Positions 33,387 through 45,412 of a stretch of DNA of 64,000 nucleotides are shown here, one piece after another; within the stretch, counting starts at the first letter, position 1; each line of letters begins with the position of its first letter. The translations under genes and the position numbers were made by a program. The notes beneath the pieces were generated by a model. It was not told where the DNA came from, made no database searches, and saw nothing but the letters and a program-made list of their open reading frames with translations. The stretch spans positions 21,329,053-21,393,052 of the forward strand of contig CM077826.1 in assembly GCA_039720395.1 (NCBI GenBank), read 5' to 3'. The stretch is from Liquidambar formosana. Its lineage: Eukaryota; Streptophyta; Magnoliopsida; Saxifragales; Altingiaceae.

Positions 33387-33906
33387 CTGATATTATCCTG
33401 GCCACCATTGACATCAAACCGCCACATGAGTTGTAGTGCTCCCGACCCAACTTTATAAATGGAACTGTCTAAACGCCGAAGTTCCAATGCCGAAATGAAA
33501 GTTGTTCCAAAGCCGGTGTTTACAAGGCACACATCTATGTTCCCCCTCGACGCAAAATGCAGAATCTCAAAAAATACGTTTCGAGACGAATTAACTGTGT
33601 CCCATTTGTTAACCCCAAGGTATAGGTCGAACACCGGGGTATGATTTTTGCCATCATAATTCCCGTACATGAAGTAAGCTCTGATCATGTAGTTTTGGTT
33701 TTTGCCCTGTTCAGGTTTCAGGGTATAGCAGTTTCTTGTTCCATTGGGAAAACTCCTCAAGTCCTTCTGCTGCGGTTTGGGATTTAATCCGGGGGATACC
33801 TGCTTATTGATCCCGGTATCTATAAAATCTTCATCTGACTTGTAAAATATACCAGTGTCCCCGTCAAGGTAATTTCCGGTTGCCCCACAGTCGATGCTAA
33901 TGGAAT
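33387..33906 (-). pseudogene. RLK exon 2: malectin-like ectodomain, N-terminal part
   Basis: An acceptor (aaattAG) at 33907 opens an uninterrupted 520-bp exon ending at donor GTACGT. It reads SISIDCGATGNYLDGDTGI at the start, the hallmark opening of plant malectin-like domains, then RSFPNGTRNCYTL, YMIRAYFMYGNYDGK and FISALELRRL. N-glycosylation sequons (NGT, NSS) are present, fitting an extracellular position. No lesion is seen here. Confidence 0.85.
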
Positions 33907-36900
33907 CTAATTTAATGAACTTTTATTAATCGAGAGAGAGCGAGAGACAGTTAAAGAGAAAAAAGATACTGTCAAATGAATGCCAATCACACCCCCCATC
34001 CCATAAAGATGGGCTACTTCTTGGTTTTTTGTTTTTCCAAAATATTTCTCCAATTTGAAAACTTAAATCACGAATTTTTTGAATTTTCTTATACTATCAT
34101 TTTTTTTTTCTTTTTTTTCTTTTTTTTTCAAGAATATACTTTCAACACCAAACTAAATGAATACACCTCCAATTGGGCCTTTTTTTTTTTTTTTTTGGGC
34201 GGATCTGATGGGTGTTTGTACCCTCAACCCTTAGTTTGTTTTGTTTTGGTTTCTCGAATAAATAGCCTTTTCACCCAAAAAAAAAAAAAAAAAAAAATTC
34301 CCAATAAGGAGAATAGTATTTTTGGGGAATGTATACATATATATACTAGTTGGTACACACGTGCGTTGCACGTGAATATTTTTGTATTATAAAATAAATA
34401 TTTCATTAATGGTATATGAATTTATGCTAAAGTGGATCATATAAATTGTCTTTTAAAGAATAGATTTTTGTGATGGGAAAAAAAAAATCAGTGCCAAAAC
34501 TAATAAATTAATTAAATGTGTCATCAATAACTTAAATAAATATAAAAAATATATGTAAATTTCAATTGTACACTTGCCTATCAAAAGGATATTTCTCATG
34601 GCTCTATCCGTGTATATATATATATATGTTTATTTTTGTAAGGAAAAAGTTAAATAGTTTAACCCTTTTTTTCGAACTTGTTTGGCAACTAACCTAGTTA
34701 TGTACTTATTTCAAAGAGTAATAATTTTAAAAAAAAATTATTTCATAAATAAATTGAACAAATAACACCATGTTTAAATTCAAAATATAAGAAATAAATT
34801 AAAATAAATGTCATCCAACTCATTGAAAATATTATTCTATGAGAGGGGAAGTTGGGTTTTTTTTATAAAATTTTTTTATAATATAAAAAATTAAATGAAA
34901 TTATGATAAATATATTTATTTTTAAAATTTTCTCAATGAAAAATGTGCTTACTAAAACATGGGAATTCTCCTGGGTTGTCCTTTGTTGATATGATGCTCT
35001 ATTGACCAGATAAGGTAGAATTTTTAACATCGTTACATATAGGATTTGGTTTTCCTAATGCCAGTTTTTGATAGTCTAGGAACCTCATTCGGTTTTATTA
35101 TATTATATTTGAATAAAAGGTTCTATGTGAGAAAACAAACCAACTCCAATAATATATAATTAAATAAAAAGAAAGGTATCCTCATAAAATATTTGTGAAT
35201 CACGATTTGTCAAAAACTTACACCAAAAAAATAAAATAAAAAAATAACCAAAAGTAATAATATCTAACAGAATTAAAATAGAACCCTACTGCGTTTGCAA
35301 GGAATCTTGTAGGTATGGCATTCAGTAAGAATAGAGGTAGGAGAATCAAAGTTACAGAAATATATGAAGTGCTTGACCCACATGGAAAACAGTATTTTCT
35401 ATAGCAATTAGAACAAACCCTAAAACCCTAGATTTCGAAAAAGAAAAGAATATGAGGGCTCTATTAAAATAGGTTGAAGCTACTGTTAATGGAGAAAGTA
35501 GAATTTAGAATCCCATTGTTAATGAATAGATGATATATGTTATGAAATAGAGTTAACTTACAATTCTAGGTTTTATTTATTTATAAGAATTATAGTTTCC
35601 TTAGAATTCTTATTTATGTATATGTTTTATATTTCTATATTTCCTATATATGTAGAAGGGTAATTGTGCATTTAAAATTTAAAATAAGGGTATATTAGTC
35701 AATCAAAAATTTTTCTCACATTCAACTTTTTATAAGTAATATATCTATATATATATGAGCACATGTGTGTTGCACATGAATATTATTTAAATAAAAAAAT
35801 TTATAAATTCTATATCTATATATATTGAACATGAAAATCTAATTATTTGTTACTTTTGTGTTAATTTAACTTATTAGAATAAACGCTTAACACAATAGGT
35901 CAATATTCCTTCAATTGTTAGGAGTTATGGTAGGAATAAAATTTAGCTAGAACACATGCATAGTAGTGAAGGCTGTATAGAATTTATGAAGTGAACATAA
36001 ATTGTGTTATCTTTTTTCCTTCTTTTTTGCTAGAAAATAAACATTCTTAATTGGTTAAATATAAAACATTCTTAATTAGTTAAATATGGGAGGCAAATAA
36101 ATATTTAAATTTAAAATAAAGATGTAATGGTCAATCAAAAGTGTTTCTAAAGTATAAACTTTTATAGGTAATATAGATATAATATAATTTAATATGTGAT
36201 ACAAGAGCATATTTGAGGGAGGTAGCCAAAAAAAAAAAAAAAGGGTAACAAATCTGTCTTTTGCTACCTTATGTGGGCTGTGGCAATTTGCTACTTCAAC
36301 TTGAGATGTGCATTCCAAAGGAAAGTAGCAAACATAATTTTTTTATTTTTATTTTCTATATTTTATATTTTTGATGCTTTTAAATATTATTTAATTTATT
36401 TTTTTAATAAGTGAAATTGATCCCTCATAGTATAGTTTTTCTTACTTTTTCTAAAAAAAAATTCTCAATTTTATTTTTATATGATATCATCATCTACATG
36501 TTTTTTTGTTCACTTAGAGATTGAAAAGAGAGTGGAGATCGAGATTTTCATTTTATTTTTTTCCTTTTTCTTTTCCCCCACCCTTCCCATCAACAACCAA
36601 ATTCAAGCAAAATAATAATAATAATCATTATCATATACATATATGACCTATTCTAACAATTTCCACGTTACAATCAAAACACATTCAAGGATTTTCCTAG
36701 TCTACCCAAAATCCTCGAAAACAACCACTCCCAACCACAAACAAATTCAGCATTATATGCATTCTCACCAAATTCCAAGAAATACATAATAAAAGTATAA
36801 AACACTCACGCAACAGCCCCTTGAAATCCGGTATCGTCTCCATGATGTGGATGTTTGGTTTGTGACTGTGCTGGGAAGTAGATGTGCCTCTAACAGCCAC

Positions 36901-38090
36901 TCTCGTTTGCTAGAGAATGAGAGGAAGAGGGAGATACGAAGTCAACGTGCTTTAGGATTATATGTATAGTATTAAATGGAATATTTGATTTAGGGTTTCC
37001 TTTGAATTCCTATTTGTGTTTTATATATTAAGGTATGTGTTTTAGAATATATTAAGGTATGTGCTTTAGAATTATAGTTTCCATATTACTATATTTCCTA
37101 TATATGCAAAAGGGTGGGTAGTTGTGTATTTAAAAATTAAATAAGGGTATATTAGTCAACCAAAAGTTTTTCTTACATTCATCTTTTTATAGGTAGTATA
37201 GATATATATATATATATATATCTATATATATATATAGAGAGAGAGGAAGTATTCGTTTATATCTAATGTAAAGTTTTTTACTCTTATATCCCTTAATATC
37301 TTTTTGTAGAATCGATATTTTTCAAAACCAACAGTTTGATTAAATACTCTTCTCATGGAAATTATGCACACCAAATTTCACACTATTTGAATACTTGTAA
37401 GCAGTGCATCTATAAATTCACTTATCTTTTTGCAAATAAAACTATAATTTAAACCAGTATGTCTATAGAATGGTTCTGAATTTCCAATCAATGTGAAATT
37501 TCGCATACATGATCTCCATGAGAGTAGTATCCAATCCAATGGTTGGTTTTGGAAAATATTGATCTTACAAAAAGTAATTGAGTGGTGTAAGAGTAAAAGT
37601 TTTACATCGGGTGGAGGAATCCGTTTAAGGGGAGGGATCCGATTACACCCACTGTAAAACTTTTTACTTTTATACCCCTTAATATATTTTTATAGGATAA
37701 TATTTCGCTAATCCAACTGTTTGATTATGTTCTCTATTCATGCACGTCATGCATGCCAAATTTCAAGTAAATCCAATATTAAAAACTATGTCATCCATAA
37801 AGTGTCACAAATTATAGTTTTATTTATATAAAAAAATGTGAGTTTACAGATCAAATCAATGCATTAATGGCATTTTCTAATTTGCGTGTTTTGCCAAAGA
37901 TAGCCTATGTTTATGGGACTGAAAAGAGTAACATATTTCCTAACTAAGCTAGTTTGCAGACATGTATTTATACATTTTTGTAGATCTGAAGACTATATAT
38001 GAATTTTCCAACAGGCGGTCCATGGACTACAACTAGTCCACTCTTAGGCTAAAACCAAATTGCTAAACATGCAGTAATCCGTGTACTTAC
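33907..38090 (-). other. RLK intron 1, repeat-rich
   Basis: Contains poly(T)/poly(A) blocks (34104-34310), and copies of a repeat whose edges recur at about 34335-35745, 35757-36185 and ending 37200: one edge has GTGCGTTGCACGTGAAT or a variant, the other has GGGTATATTAGTCAA followed by TTTTTATAGGTAGTATAGAT. A foldback MITE follows. No exon was recognised between exons 1 and 2. Confidence 0.5.
37261..37610. mobile_element. Foldback MITE, copy 1
   Basis: Left arm (ATGTAAAGTTTTTTACTCTT...) and right arm (...AAGAGTAAAAGTTTTACAT) are near inverse complements over about 80 bp. A half copy follows at about 37640-37850. Related copies at 45080, 46560 and 49112. Confidence 0.65.
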
Positions 38091-38223
38091 CGGGGATGTC
38101 AGTGCCAAGCCTCCTTCGAGCCTGTTCATGATGATAGTCTGAATGGCCAAAAGAAACAATCACCAGCGGAATAAAGATGAGCCACACTGTCATAGCCAAA
38201 ATCAAATTATCTCCATCACCCAT
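38091..38223 (-). pseudogene. RLK exon 1: signal peptide
   Basis: The frame starts at ATG 38223 and reads MGDGDNLILAMTVWLIFIPL, then VIVSFG: a short charged start followed by a hydrophobic stretch typical of a secretory signal. It ends at a strong donor (GTAAGT) below 38091 in phase 1. Translation after the signal reads HEQARRRLGTDIP. This exon is intact. Intron 1 (33907-38090) is 4.2 kb and full of repeats. Confidence 0.8.
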
Positions 38224-38302
38224 CTTGATCTTTCCTGATAATATTGGTTTTGCTTAGATTCGGACATTAAAGGGAGAAAACAGCAAAACATAAAAAATAA
38301 AA

Positions 38303-40340
38303 GGGTAAATTGCACTTAAGGGTCCAGACTTTGGGGTAAGTTTCACTTAAGGGTCCCAAATTTTAATTGCGTCAATTCGGTACCTAACATCAACTTTGAC
38401 CAAAAATCAGAAATGGCCATTAACGGCAACTCTGAAATGACTGTAATGCCCCTCCTAAAAAACGATGTCGTTTAGCCCGCGCTCTCAAACCCATGCCATT
38501 TTCTCTCTCATCTCGTCTTTGTTCTCTTGCCTCTCTCATCTCTTTCTATCTCTGTTCTTCTCCCTCCACGCGCCCACGCCCCCATGCCATTGCCGTCTAA
38601 TTTGAACCCGATGGCAAATTTGAGGAAGTGATGGTAATGCAGTGGCCAAATTTGAGGAAGAGGTGAGGGTTTCTTTTTCTTTTTTTCCTGCACGAAAATG
38701 GATGGGGATCATGGTATGGGTAAGGAAGGGTAAACAACGGAGGTTGATCTTCACTGCCATTGACGGTTTGGTTTGCAATTTCAATTTTTGTGGCCTTTGA
38801 TGTGGTTGTTGTGTTGTTTTTGTGTGTGTGTGTGTGTTTATTTTTATTTTTATTTTTATTTTTATTATGGCTTCATCGCTGGAAAAAATGGTGTGCCATG
38901 TAGGGGTGTTAATGGTTCGGGTTGGTTCGGTTTTAGGGGAGATTTCAAACCAAACCATTATACTTCGGTTTTGTTCCTCCCAAACCAAAACCAAACCATA
39001 CTATAAAAAAACCAAACCATTATATTTCGGTTTGGTTCGGTTCGGTTTCGGTTTTAACCTATCAAGTAACAACAAATAATTGAAAATGAAAAAAATGACA
39101 TGCCAAACTCCAAATAAAAACATTTTTAATAAAAGCATTACATTAGCAACTAAAAAAAACAAACATTGTATCAAAATAGAAACATATTGACATATATCAA
39201 TATGTCAATATCACACACAACATTAAAACACACAACATTAGTAGCTAGTTTAATCCATGCCAATTCTAAAAAGGGAAAACAATAAGAAACTTAAAATCAA
39301 CAAAAACAAGCCCATTACCTATTTTACCCTTATTAGAATTGGGAATTTACAAACTTTAAGTTTATATATATATATATAAAAATTATATATATATATATAT
39401 TATATATTTTTCGGTTTTTCGATTTGGTTTGGTTTTTTAAAGCTGAAAACCAAAACCAAACCAATTGAGTTCGGTTTTCTAAAATTAAAACCATAACCAA
39501 ACCTAATGACAAAAAAACCAAACCAAACTGCCCGATTCGGTTTGGTTCGGTTTGGTTCTCGGTTTTAACCAAAACCATTAACACCCCTAGTGCCATGGCA
39601 ACACTCCCAAATCAATGGCGTCATCGACGGCCAGAGAATAAGAGCGAGCGTCAGCGGCAAACGTGGTTTGCTGGGAAAAATCCATTATGTGGTTGCTGTT
39701 TCTTTTTTCTTTTTCTTTTTTGGTTGCTTCGTCGCCGAAAAAAATGGTGTGTCGGCGGCAGATCGAGCCATGGCTTCATCTTTGATTTCGAATCCTGTTA
39801 CGAACTCAGACAGATCGATTACGCCATTCCAGAAAGAAGAAGATCGAAGAAGAAAAGCCAAAGCCAAAGCTAAGTTCGCTTGAGTCCTTCCTCCTCCTCG
39901 TCGCTGTTGGTGTCTCTATCGACGTCGAACCAGGCGCCAAAACAAGGCCGAGCTATTCGCGAAGTTGCCGATCGAGATTTAGCTACAGCGGCGAAGGGAA
40001 GAACAAGGTGGAGCTGCGCGATTCTCACGAACCGGCTTAAAGGGAAGAATTTGCCGGTTTAAAGGGAAGAATTTGCCGGTTTAAAGGGAAGAATGTGCCG
40101 ACGGTGCAGCGGAAAGTGGGTGTTCTTGGCCGGTTGAGGGGTAAAATAGGGATAATATGATTTTAATTGGGTCACATGCACATCATGTGCAAAATTTCCG
40201 TCTGGTCAACTAACGGTTTTGACATTGGACCCCAAATTGAAACCCATCTAATAATTTGGGTACCAAATTGATTCAATTAAAATTTGGGACCCTTAAGTGA
40301 AACCTACCCCAAACTCTGGACCCTTAAATGCAATTTACCC
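38303..40340. mobile_element. Mutator-like (MULE) non-autonomous element
   Basis: Terminal inverted repeats of about 85 bp begin GGGTAAATTGCACTTAAGGG and end in its complement. A perfect 9-bp target duplication AAAATAAAA (38294-38302, 40341-40349) is diagnostic of MULEs. No transposase frame. It sits 80 bp upstream of the RLK start codon, in the promoter or 5' UTR, and contains a nested hAT MITE. The inside has an internal duplication (GCTTCATCGCTGGAAAAAAT versus GCTTCGTCGCCGAAAAAAAT). Confidence 0.88.
38901..39589. mobile_element. hAT MITE nested in the MULE
   Basis: Ends TAGGGGTGTTAATGGTT and its complement, with perfect 8-bp target duplication GTGCCATG (38893-38900, 39590-39597). Subterminal regions are rich in GGTTCGGTTTTGG-type repeats. 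No transposase. Confidence 0.9.
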
Positions 40341-40349
40341 AAAATAAAA

Positions 40350-40960
40350 AGACTCAACTCACCAGGTTGAACCTTCATGGTACCTACCTTGAGAAATATT
40401 TTGGTAGCTATAGGTTGAAGTGTTTTGAGCTAAGGTGAGACATTGCGTTAAATGAATCAGTACAGATCGAGGAACCCCTATAATAGGTATGGGCCCCGAG
40501 TCCATGTGCGTGTGAAACCCAATGAAGCCCCAGTTTAGGAGTGAGTCTTCTATGTAGCTGTGACACGAACACATAATTTTAAAGGCAAATGAGAGTGAAA
40601 TAAAGTAGAATTGTGAAGTCAAAAAGTATTCTAACAATCTACTTTACTCTACTTCCATTGGCATGTGTAAACACATCAACCATATTACAATTAGTTGTAT
40701 AAGTTTTTCTCCCACTTTAGGGGTCTTTAATTAATTAGCATCTCCCATTGTAATTAGTTGTTGAGGGAGATAATGGGTGTTAATCACTCTTCAATTATTC
40801 AATAAGTTTTTGAAAGTGAAAACAGTGGTGTAGTCTGAAGCTTTTTCTAGGAGTGTTAACTTTTGTCTAGATGTGAATGTTTTTTTTTTTCTCACTCTAT
40901 AAATTAAGGAAATCCTTTGAAGCGGTCTTCTAACAATTTTTTTTCCCCTAATAGATAATA
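40350..40960. other. Sequence upstream of the MULE
   Basis: Probably ancestral promoter region of the RLK gene. A 92-codon frame at 40359-40637 has no domain or signal I recognise and is not called. Confidence 0.4.
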
Positions 40961-42174
40961 GGGAATTTTGGTGATTAGCCCCTAAATATAAGAGTTCTTT
41001 TCCAATAGGCCCTATGAAAGAAACACTTATGTTAAAACCCCTTTTAACCCTGTACGGACAAAAATGCCCCTATTTTTCAATCTGAACAGAATTACAACAG
41101 TGCTATTTTTTTCCCATGTTCTCTCCTTCTCTCCCGTGGTTCCACCTGCCTCTTGTTGATCTCTTCTCTCTCTCTCTCTCTCTCTTTTTTTTTTAAAAAA
41201 GTAATACTTTACCATTTTGTTCTTAAACTATTACTATTGTGACAGCTTACATATTGATGTTTTAACATTCACATATAATTTGTTGATACGTAGTTGTTAA
41301 TTCACAACAGTAACAACCTACTGTTGACCATGCTAGAATGTTAATTCACAACAGTAACAACTTACTGTGGACAATGCTGGAATGAAATTTCTAGTATCAC
41401 TTACACTAACCATCATAATAGTAAAAATATATCAGTAATGGTTTACTATTACATATAACAAATATTAAAATTCTTTTATGACAACACAACCAAAGAACAA
41501 CACATTTAACAATGAACTTTATTTATAGAATATTAAGTTGAATCAATAAAAAATTACGAAGCAAGTCAAAATGTTAGGGTTCATGAAAGAAAACACCCCA
41601 ACAAAGAATACAAAATGCTCAAACAAATTGAAACCACCGATCCTCACAAACTAAAGTTGTAAACAAAGACACACAAAAAAGAAAAAAAAAAAAAAGACAA
41701 ATATTGAGTTTGGAGATGATAAGAAGAAGAAGATAGCCATAGCGGGGCGGTAGTCGTAGAAGGTCTATCGCTGTTAGAGAAGAAGATCTCGTTTTTCAAA
41801 TCTAGTTTTTCAGATCTGGTTTTCTTTTCTTCTTCTTCTTCTTCTTCTTCTTCTTCTTCATCTTCTAGATCTCCACAGCTGCGCGAGCATCGCCGGCGCT
41901 ATTTCCCTCTTCATCAGCTAGTACCCTCCTTCTCCCTCTCCCTCTCCCTCTCCCTCTCTTGTTCCCTCCGCTCCTCCTTTCTTCTTCTTCTACGTAAATG
42001 AAACTGGTTTGAAACATAACCCCTAAATATAAAAAGGTTAAAACAGGTATTTTTAACAAAATATTTCCTTTTGTTTAAAGAATCTTTTAAAAAAAGGGTT
42101 TTGGAGTTAAAAAATCTTATGGTGGGTTTTTTGTTAAAAGCAATCCCCTAATAGGGGTTATTGATAATTTCCCC
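40961..42174 (+). mobile_element. MULE-type element, left copy of an inverted pair
   Basis: Ends GGGAATTTTGGTGATTAGCC and ...TTATTGATAATTTCCCC, which are inverse complements with several mismatches. Left flank is TAGATAATA and right flank TAATTATAT; these do not match each other but match the partner's flanks in inverse orientation (see findings). No transposase; pyrimidine-rich CTTCTT and CCCTCT microsatellites lie inside. Confidence 0.8.
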
Positions 42175-42229
42175 TAATTATATTAATTATAAAATTTATA
42201 AATTTATATTTTAATCTTGTTATTATCTA

Positions 42230-43086
42230 GGGGAAATTATCAATAACCCCTATTAGGGATCTTCTTCTCTCTAACAGCGATAGACCTTCTACGACTATCG
42301 CCCCGCTATGGCTATCTTCTTCTTCTTATCATCTCCAAACTCAATATTTGTCTTCTTTTTTTTTTTTGCTTTTTTGTGTGTCTTTGTTTACAACTTTAGT
42401 TTGTGAGGATCGGTGGTTTCAATTTGTTTGAGCATTTTGTATTCTTTGTTGGGGTGTTTTCTTTAATGAACCCTAACATTTTGACTTGCTTCGTAATTTT
42501 TTTATTGATTCAACTTAATATTCTATAAATAAAGTTCATTGTTAAATGTGTTGTTCTTTGGTTGTGTTGTCATAAAAGAATTTTAATATTTGTTATATGT
42601 AATAGTAAACCATTACTGATATATTTTTACTATTACGATGGTTAGTGTAAGTGATACTAGAAATTTCATTCTAGCATTGTCAACAGTAAGTTGTTACTGT
42701 TGTGAATTAACATTCTAGCATGGTCAACAGTAAGTTGTTACCGTTGTGAATTAACAACTACGTATCAACAAATTATATGTGAATGTTAAAACATCAATAT
42801 GTAAGCTGTCACAATAGTAATAGTTTAAGAACAAAATGGTAAAGTGTTACTTAAAAAAAAAAAAAAAAGAGAGAGAGAGAGAGAAGAGATCAACAAGAGG
42901 CGGTGGAACCACGGGAGAGAAGGAGAGAACATGGGAAAAAAATAGCACTGTTGTAATTCTGTTCAGGTTGAAAAATAGGGGCATTTTTGTCTGTACAGGG
43001 TTAAAAGGGGTTTTAACAAAAGTGTTTCTTTCATAGGGCCTATTGGAAAAGAACTCTTATATTTAGGGGCTATCACCAAAATTCCC
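42230..43086 (-). mobile_element. MULE-type element, right copy of an inverted pair
   Basis: Near-identical inverse copy of 40961-41790 plus the far terminus; it lacks the part corresponding to about 41790-42150. Flanks are TATTATCTA and ATATAATTA. Together the pair forms arms of more than 800 bp around a 55-bp spacer. Confidence 0.8.
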
Positions 43087-43536
43087 ATATAATTATTATG
43101 ATTTTAGTGAAATTGTGAGTCAACCATGAGCCATTGAGGAGATTGTCGTAAACAACATCAAATCATCATGTTATTTAGATATGCAAAAGATGAGGGATCA
43201 AAAGAGGTTAGAGAGAGTTAAATTACGTGAAATAAAACGAGCTGAGTAGGAGTCATTAATTTATAAGAAAGGATAAAAAGAAAAGAAAGAAGGGTATAAT
43301 ATATAGAAAAATGAGAGAAACAAAAAAATAATTTAGAACGGTCAAATATAAAAATATGAAAGGATTCATAAAGAAAAGTAGAATTATGAGGGCAAGAAGT
43401 ATTTTAATAATCCCACTTTACCCTATTTTTATTGGCTTATGATACCTATATATCAACCGTATCACAATTACATACTTTCTCTATTCCTATTTGATTGTCA
43501 CCTTTAATAAAACATGTTTTTTTTTTTTTTTTTATA

Positions 43537-44095
43537 GGGTAAATTTCTCATTAGGGTCCAAAGTTTGGGTTAAGTTTTATTTTAGCGTGGTCCAAAATTT
43601 AAATTGCATCAATTCAGTACCTGAATTATTAGTTGAGTTGCAATTTGGAGCATACCGTCAGAATTTTCTGTATTATCACTACTTTGCCTCTTTTAGGGGT
43701 TTAAAAACCTTATTTTACTCCTATCAACATTTAATAAACCTTTATATTTTGAACAGATCTAAATCACTCTGTCGTCAGATTTGTGGTTTTCTAAATGGAA
43801 AATATAAATATTTATTAGATGTTAACAGAGATAATATAGAGAGAGAGAAAAAAGATAAGAGTGATTCAGATCTTATCAAAATATAAAAATTTATTAGATG
43901 TTCATAGGGGTATAATAGGGTTTTCAAACCAATAAAAGGGGCAAAGTAGTAATAATACATAAAATTATGACAACAAGCCCAAATTGTAACTTAACTAATA
44001 ATTCAAGTACTGAATGAACACAATTTAAACTTTGAATCGTAAAGTGAAACGTGACCTAAATTTTGGACCTTAAGATAATTTAATGCAATTTACAC
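43537..44095. mobile_element. Foldback element with MULE-like ends
   Basis: Ends resemble those of the 38303 element (GGGTAAATTTCTCATTAGGG... and ...TGCAATTTAC). The whole 559 bp folds back: CAGTACCTGAATTATTAGTT near 43615 pairs with ACTAATAATTCAAGTACTGA near 43995. No clean target duplication was found. Confidence 0.7.
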
Positions 44096-45079
44096 ACCTA
44101 AATTTTTTTTTAAATCTTTTTAAATGTTTTCATATCAACGTTTTAACACACTAATTTTACCTTCAAGTGTAAAAATTATTATAAAATATCAAATATTTAT
44201 GAGAAATGGTATTTTAAAAGGCCAAATTTAAAATGTCATTGACCTTTTAAAGTAAACAATAATTTCAGAACATCTATAAAAAAAAATAAAAATAAAAAAA
44301 GAACATAGTATAAGTTTTTCTCGAGAGATAGACGGACCAATCACATTTTGATAGATTACTTTTTCTAGGACTACTTTGTCCTTAGCAAAAGAAAAAAAAA
44401 AAAACAAAAAAGGGGTGGGGAACTACTTTGTCGTCGCAAAGTAGTGTTTCACATCTCGAGAAGAGCTTTGATCGGCAAGATAAGGACATGAGGTTAAAAC
44501 AAGTGTTTCACATTTTCTGTCACGTTCTTCTCCTCCACGAGAGTCCTGACAACATAACGTACAACCGATGGAAGAACTAATTCAAATGAGTGGTTATCAG
44601 AATAGATTACAGTCAATTGATTCTGCGCGCTTTACAGTTTTTAGTGCAAAATTAAGTTACATATACATGAAACTATCAAAGACTATGGGCGTAAAAGCTA
44701 AAGTAGCTAGGGAATTGAACTAGTATTATACTAGAGCTGAGTGAAATGAATTCCAATAAAGGTTCCGTTTGTTGGGCCGAAATCAAAATAATTTGAATCT
44801 AATGTGATCTAATTTAGACATGGAAACAAGAGAGGAATGGAGAGAGAGCAGATCGAGAAGAGGTGAGAAATTAAGGTGTGCGTGTCTACTGTTTATGGTA
44901 GGAATGAGAATACCACAGCCTGGAGCGTAATGAAATTAAAGCTCTCTATGATTCCATCCTTAATTTCTTTGCTTAATTCTTATTTCCTTTCTCTTGTTAC
45001 CATTCCTCAGCAATAGAATTTCATATATCAAGATGGTCTTATTTATGCATTGCCATATCACTCAATAAATTTTACCAGT

Positions 45080-45412
45080 TAGGATTGGTCGACAAGAGAT
45101 TTGACATAAATTTTGATAGACTTTTATAACTCTCTTTGGCTCATGTTTTGAGAAACTTATTGTAGGATTAGATAATCTTACCATACAGGTTATGCATGGA
45201 AAAAAACTCAAGAACCACTTCATCCATAAATGTGAGATTTTTGTTGACTAGAAATATTAGTTTTTGAATCAGACGACGAGTGATCTCAAATTAACTTGAT
45301 TTTTGACATGCATAACTTACATGGTAAAATGATCTAATCCTACAGTACTTTATACAAAATATGCTTCATAGATGGAGTTATAAAAAACTTGTATTAAAAT
45401 TATGTCAAATCT
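45080..45412. mobile_element. Foldback MITE, copy 2
   Basis: Inverted arms GATTTGACATAAATTTTGAT... and ...TTAAAATTATGTCAAATC. Shares the core GGATTAGATAATCTTACC with copy 3. Confidence 0.65.

Larger units (their letters stand above)
5957..38223 (-). pseudogene. Malectin-like/LRR receptor kinase pseudogene split by nested retrotransposons
   Basis: Thirteen exons can be followed on the minus strand: signal peptide (38223-38091), malectin-like domain (33906-33387, 33298-32796), LRR exons (32541-32409, 32124-32053, 31294-31223, 31136-31056), membrane span (30913-30756), and kinase exons (about 28440-28266, about 28150-28007, 27633-27571, 27474-27286, 6372-5957). Exon phases join correctly wherever both ends are clear. 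The order is that of the LRR-I subfamily (MEE39/IOS1/SIRK-like), whose intact members are plasma-membrane receptors with a cytoplasmic Ser/Thr kinase. It is broken: the juxtamembrane exon has a short frame-shifting deletion, DFG reads NFE, and the C-lobe has a frameshift and an in-frame TGA. The last intron spans 6373-27285 and holds 20.4 kb of retroelements; without them it would be about 0.55 kb. The MULE at 38303-40340 lies 80 bp upstream of the ATG. Confidence 0.85.

Noticed and set aside
38822..39079. Frames with VCVCV or FIFIFI runs
   Set aside because: Products of GT and TTTTTA simple repeats within the MULE and hAT elements.
40359..40637. 92-codon frame upstream of the RLK gene
   Set aside because: No domain, no clear start context, and in likely promoter sequence.
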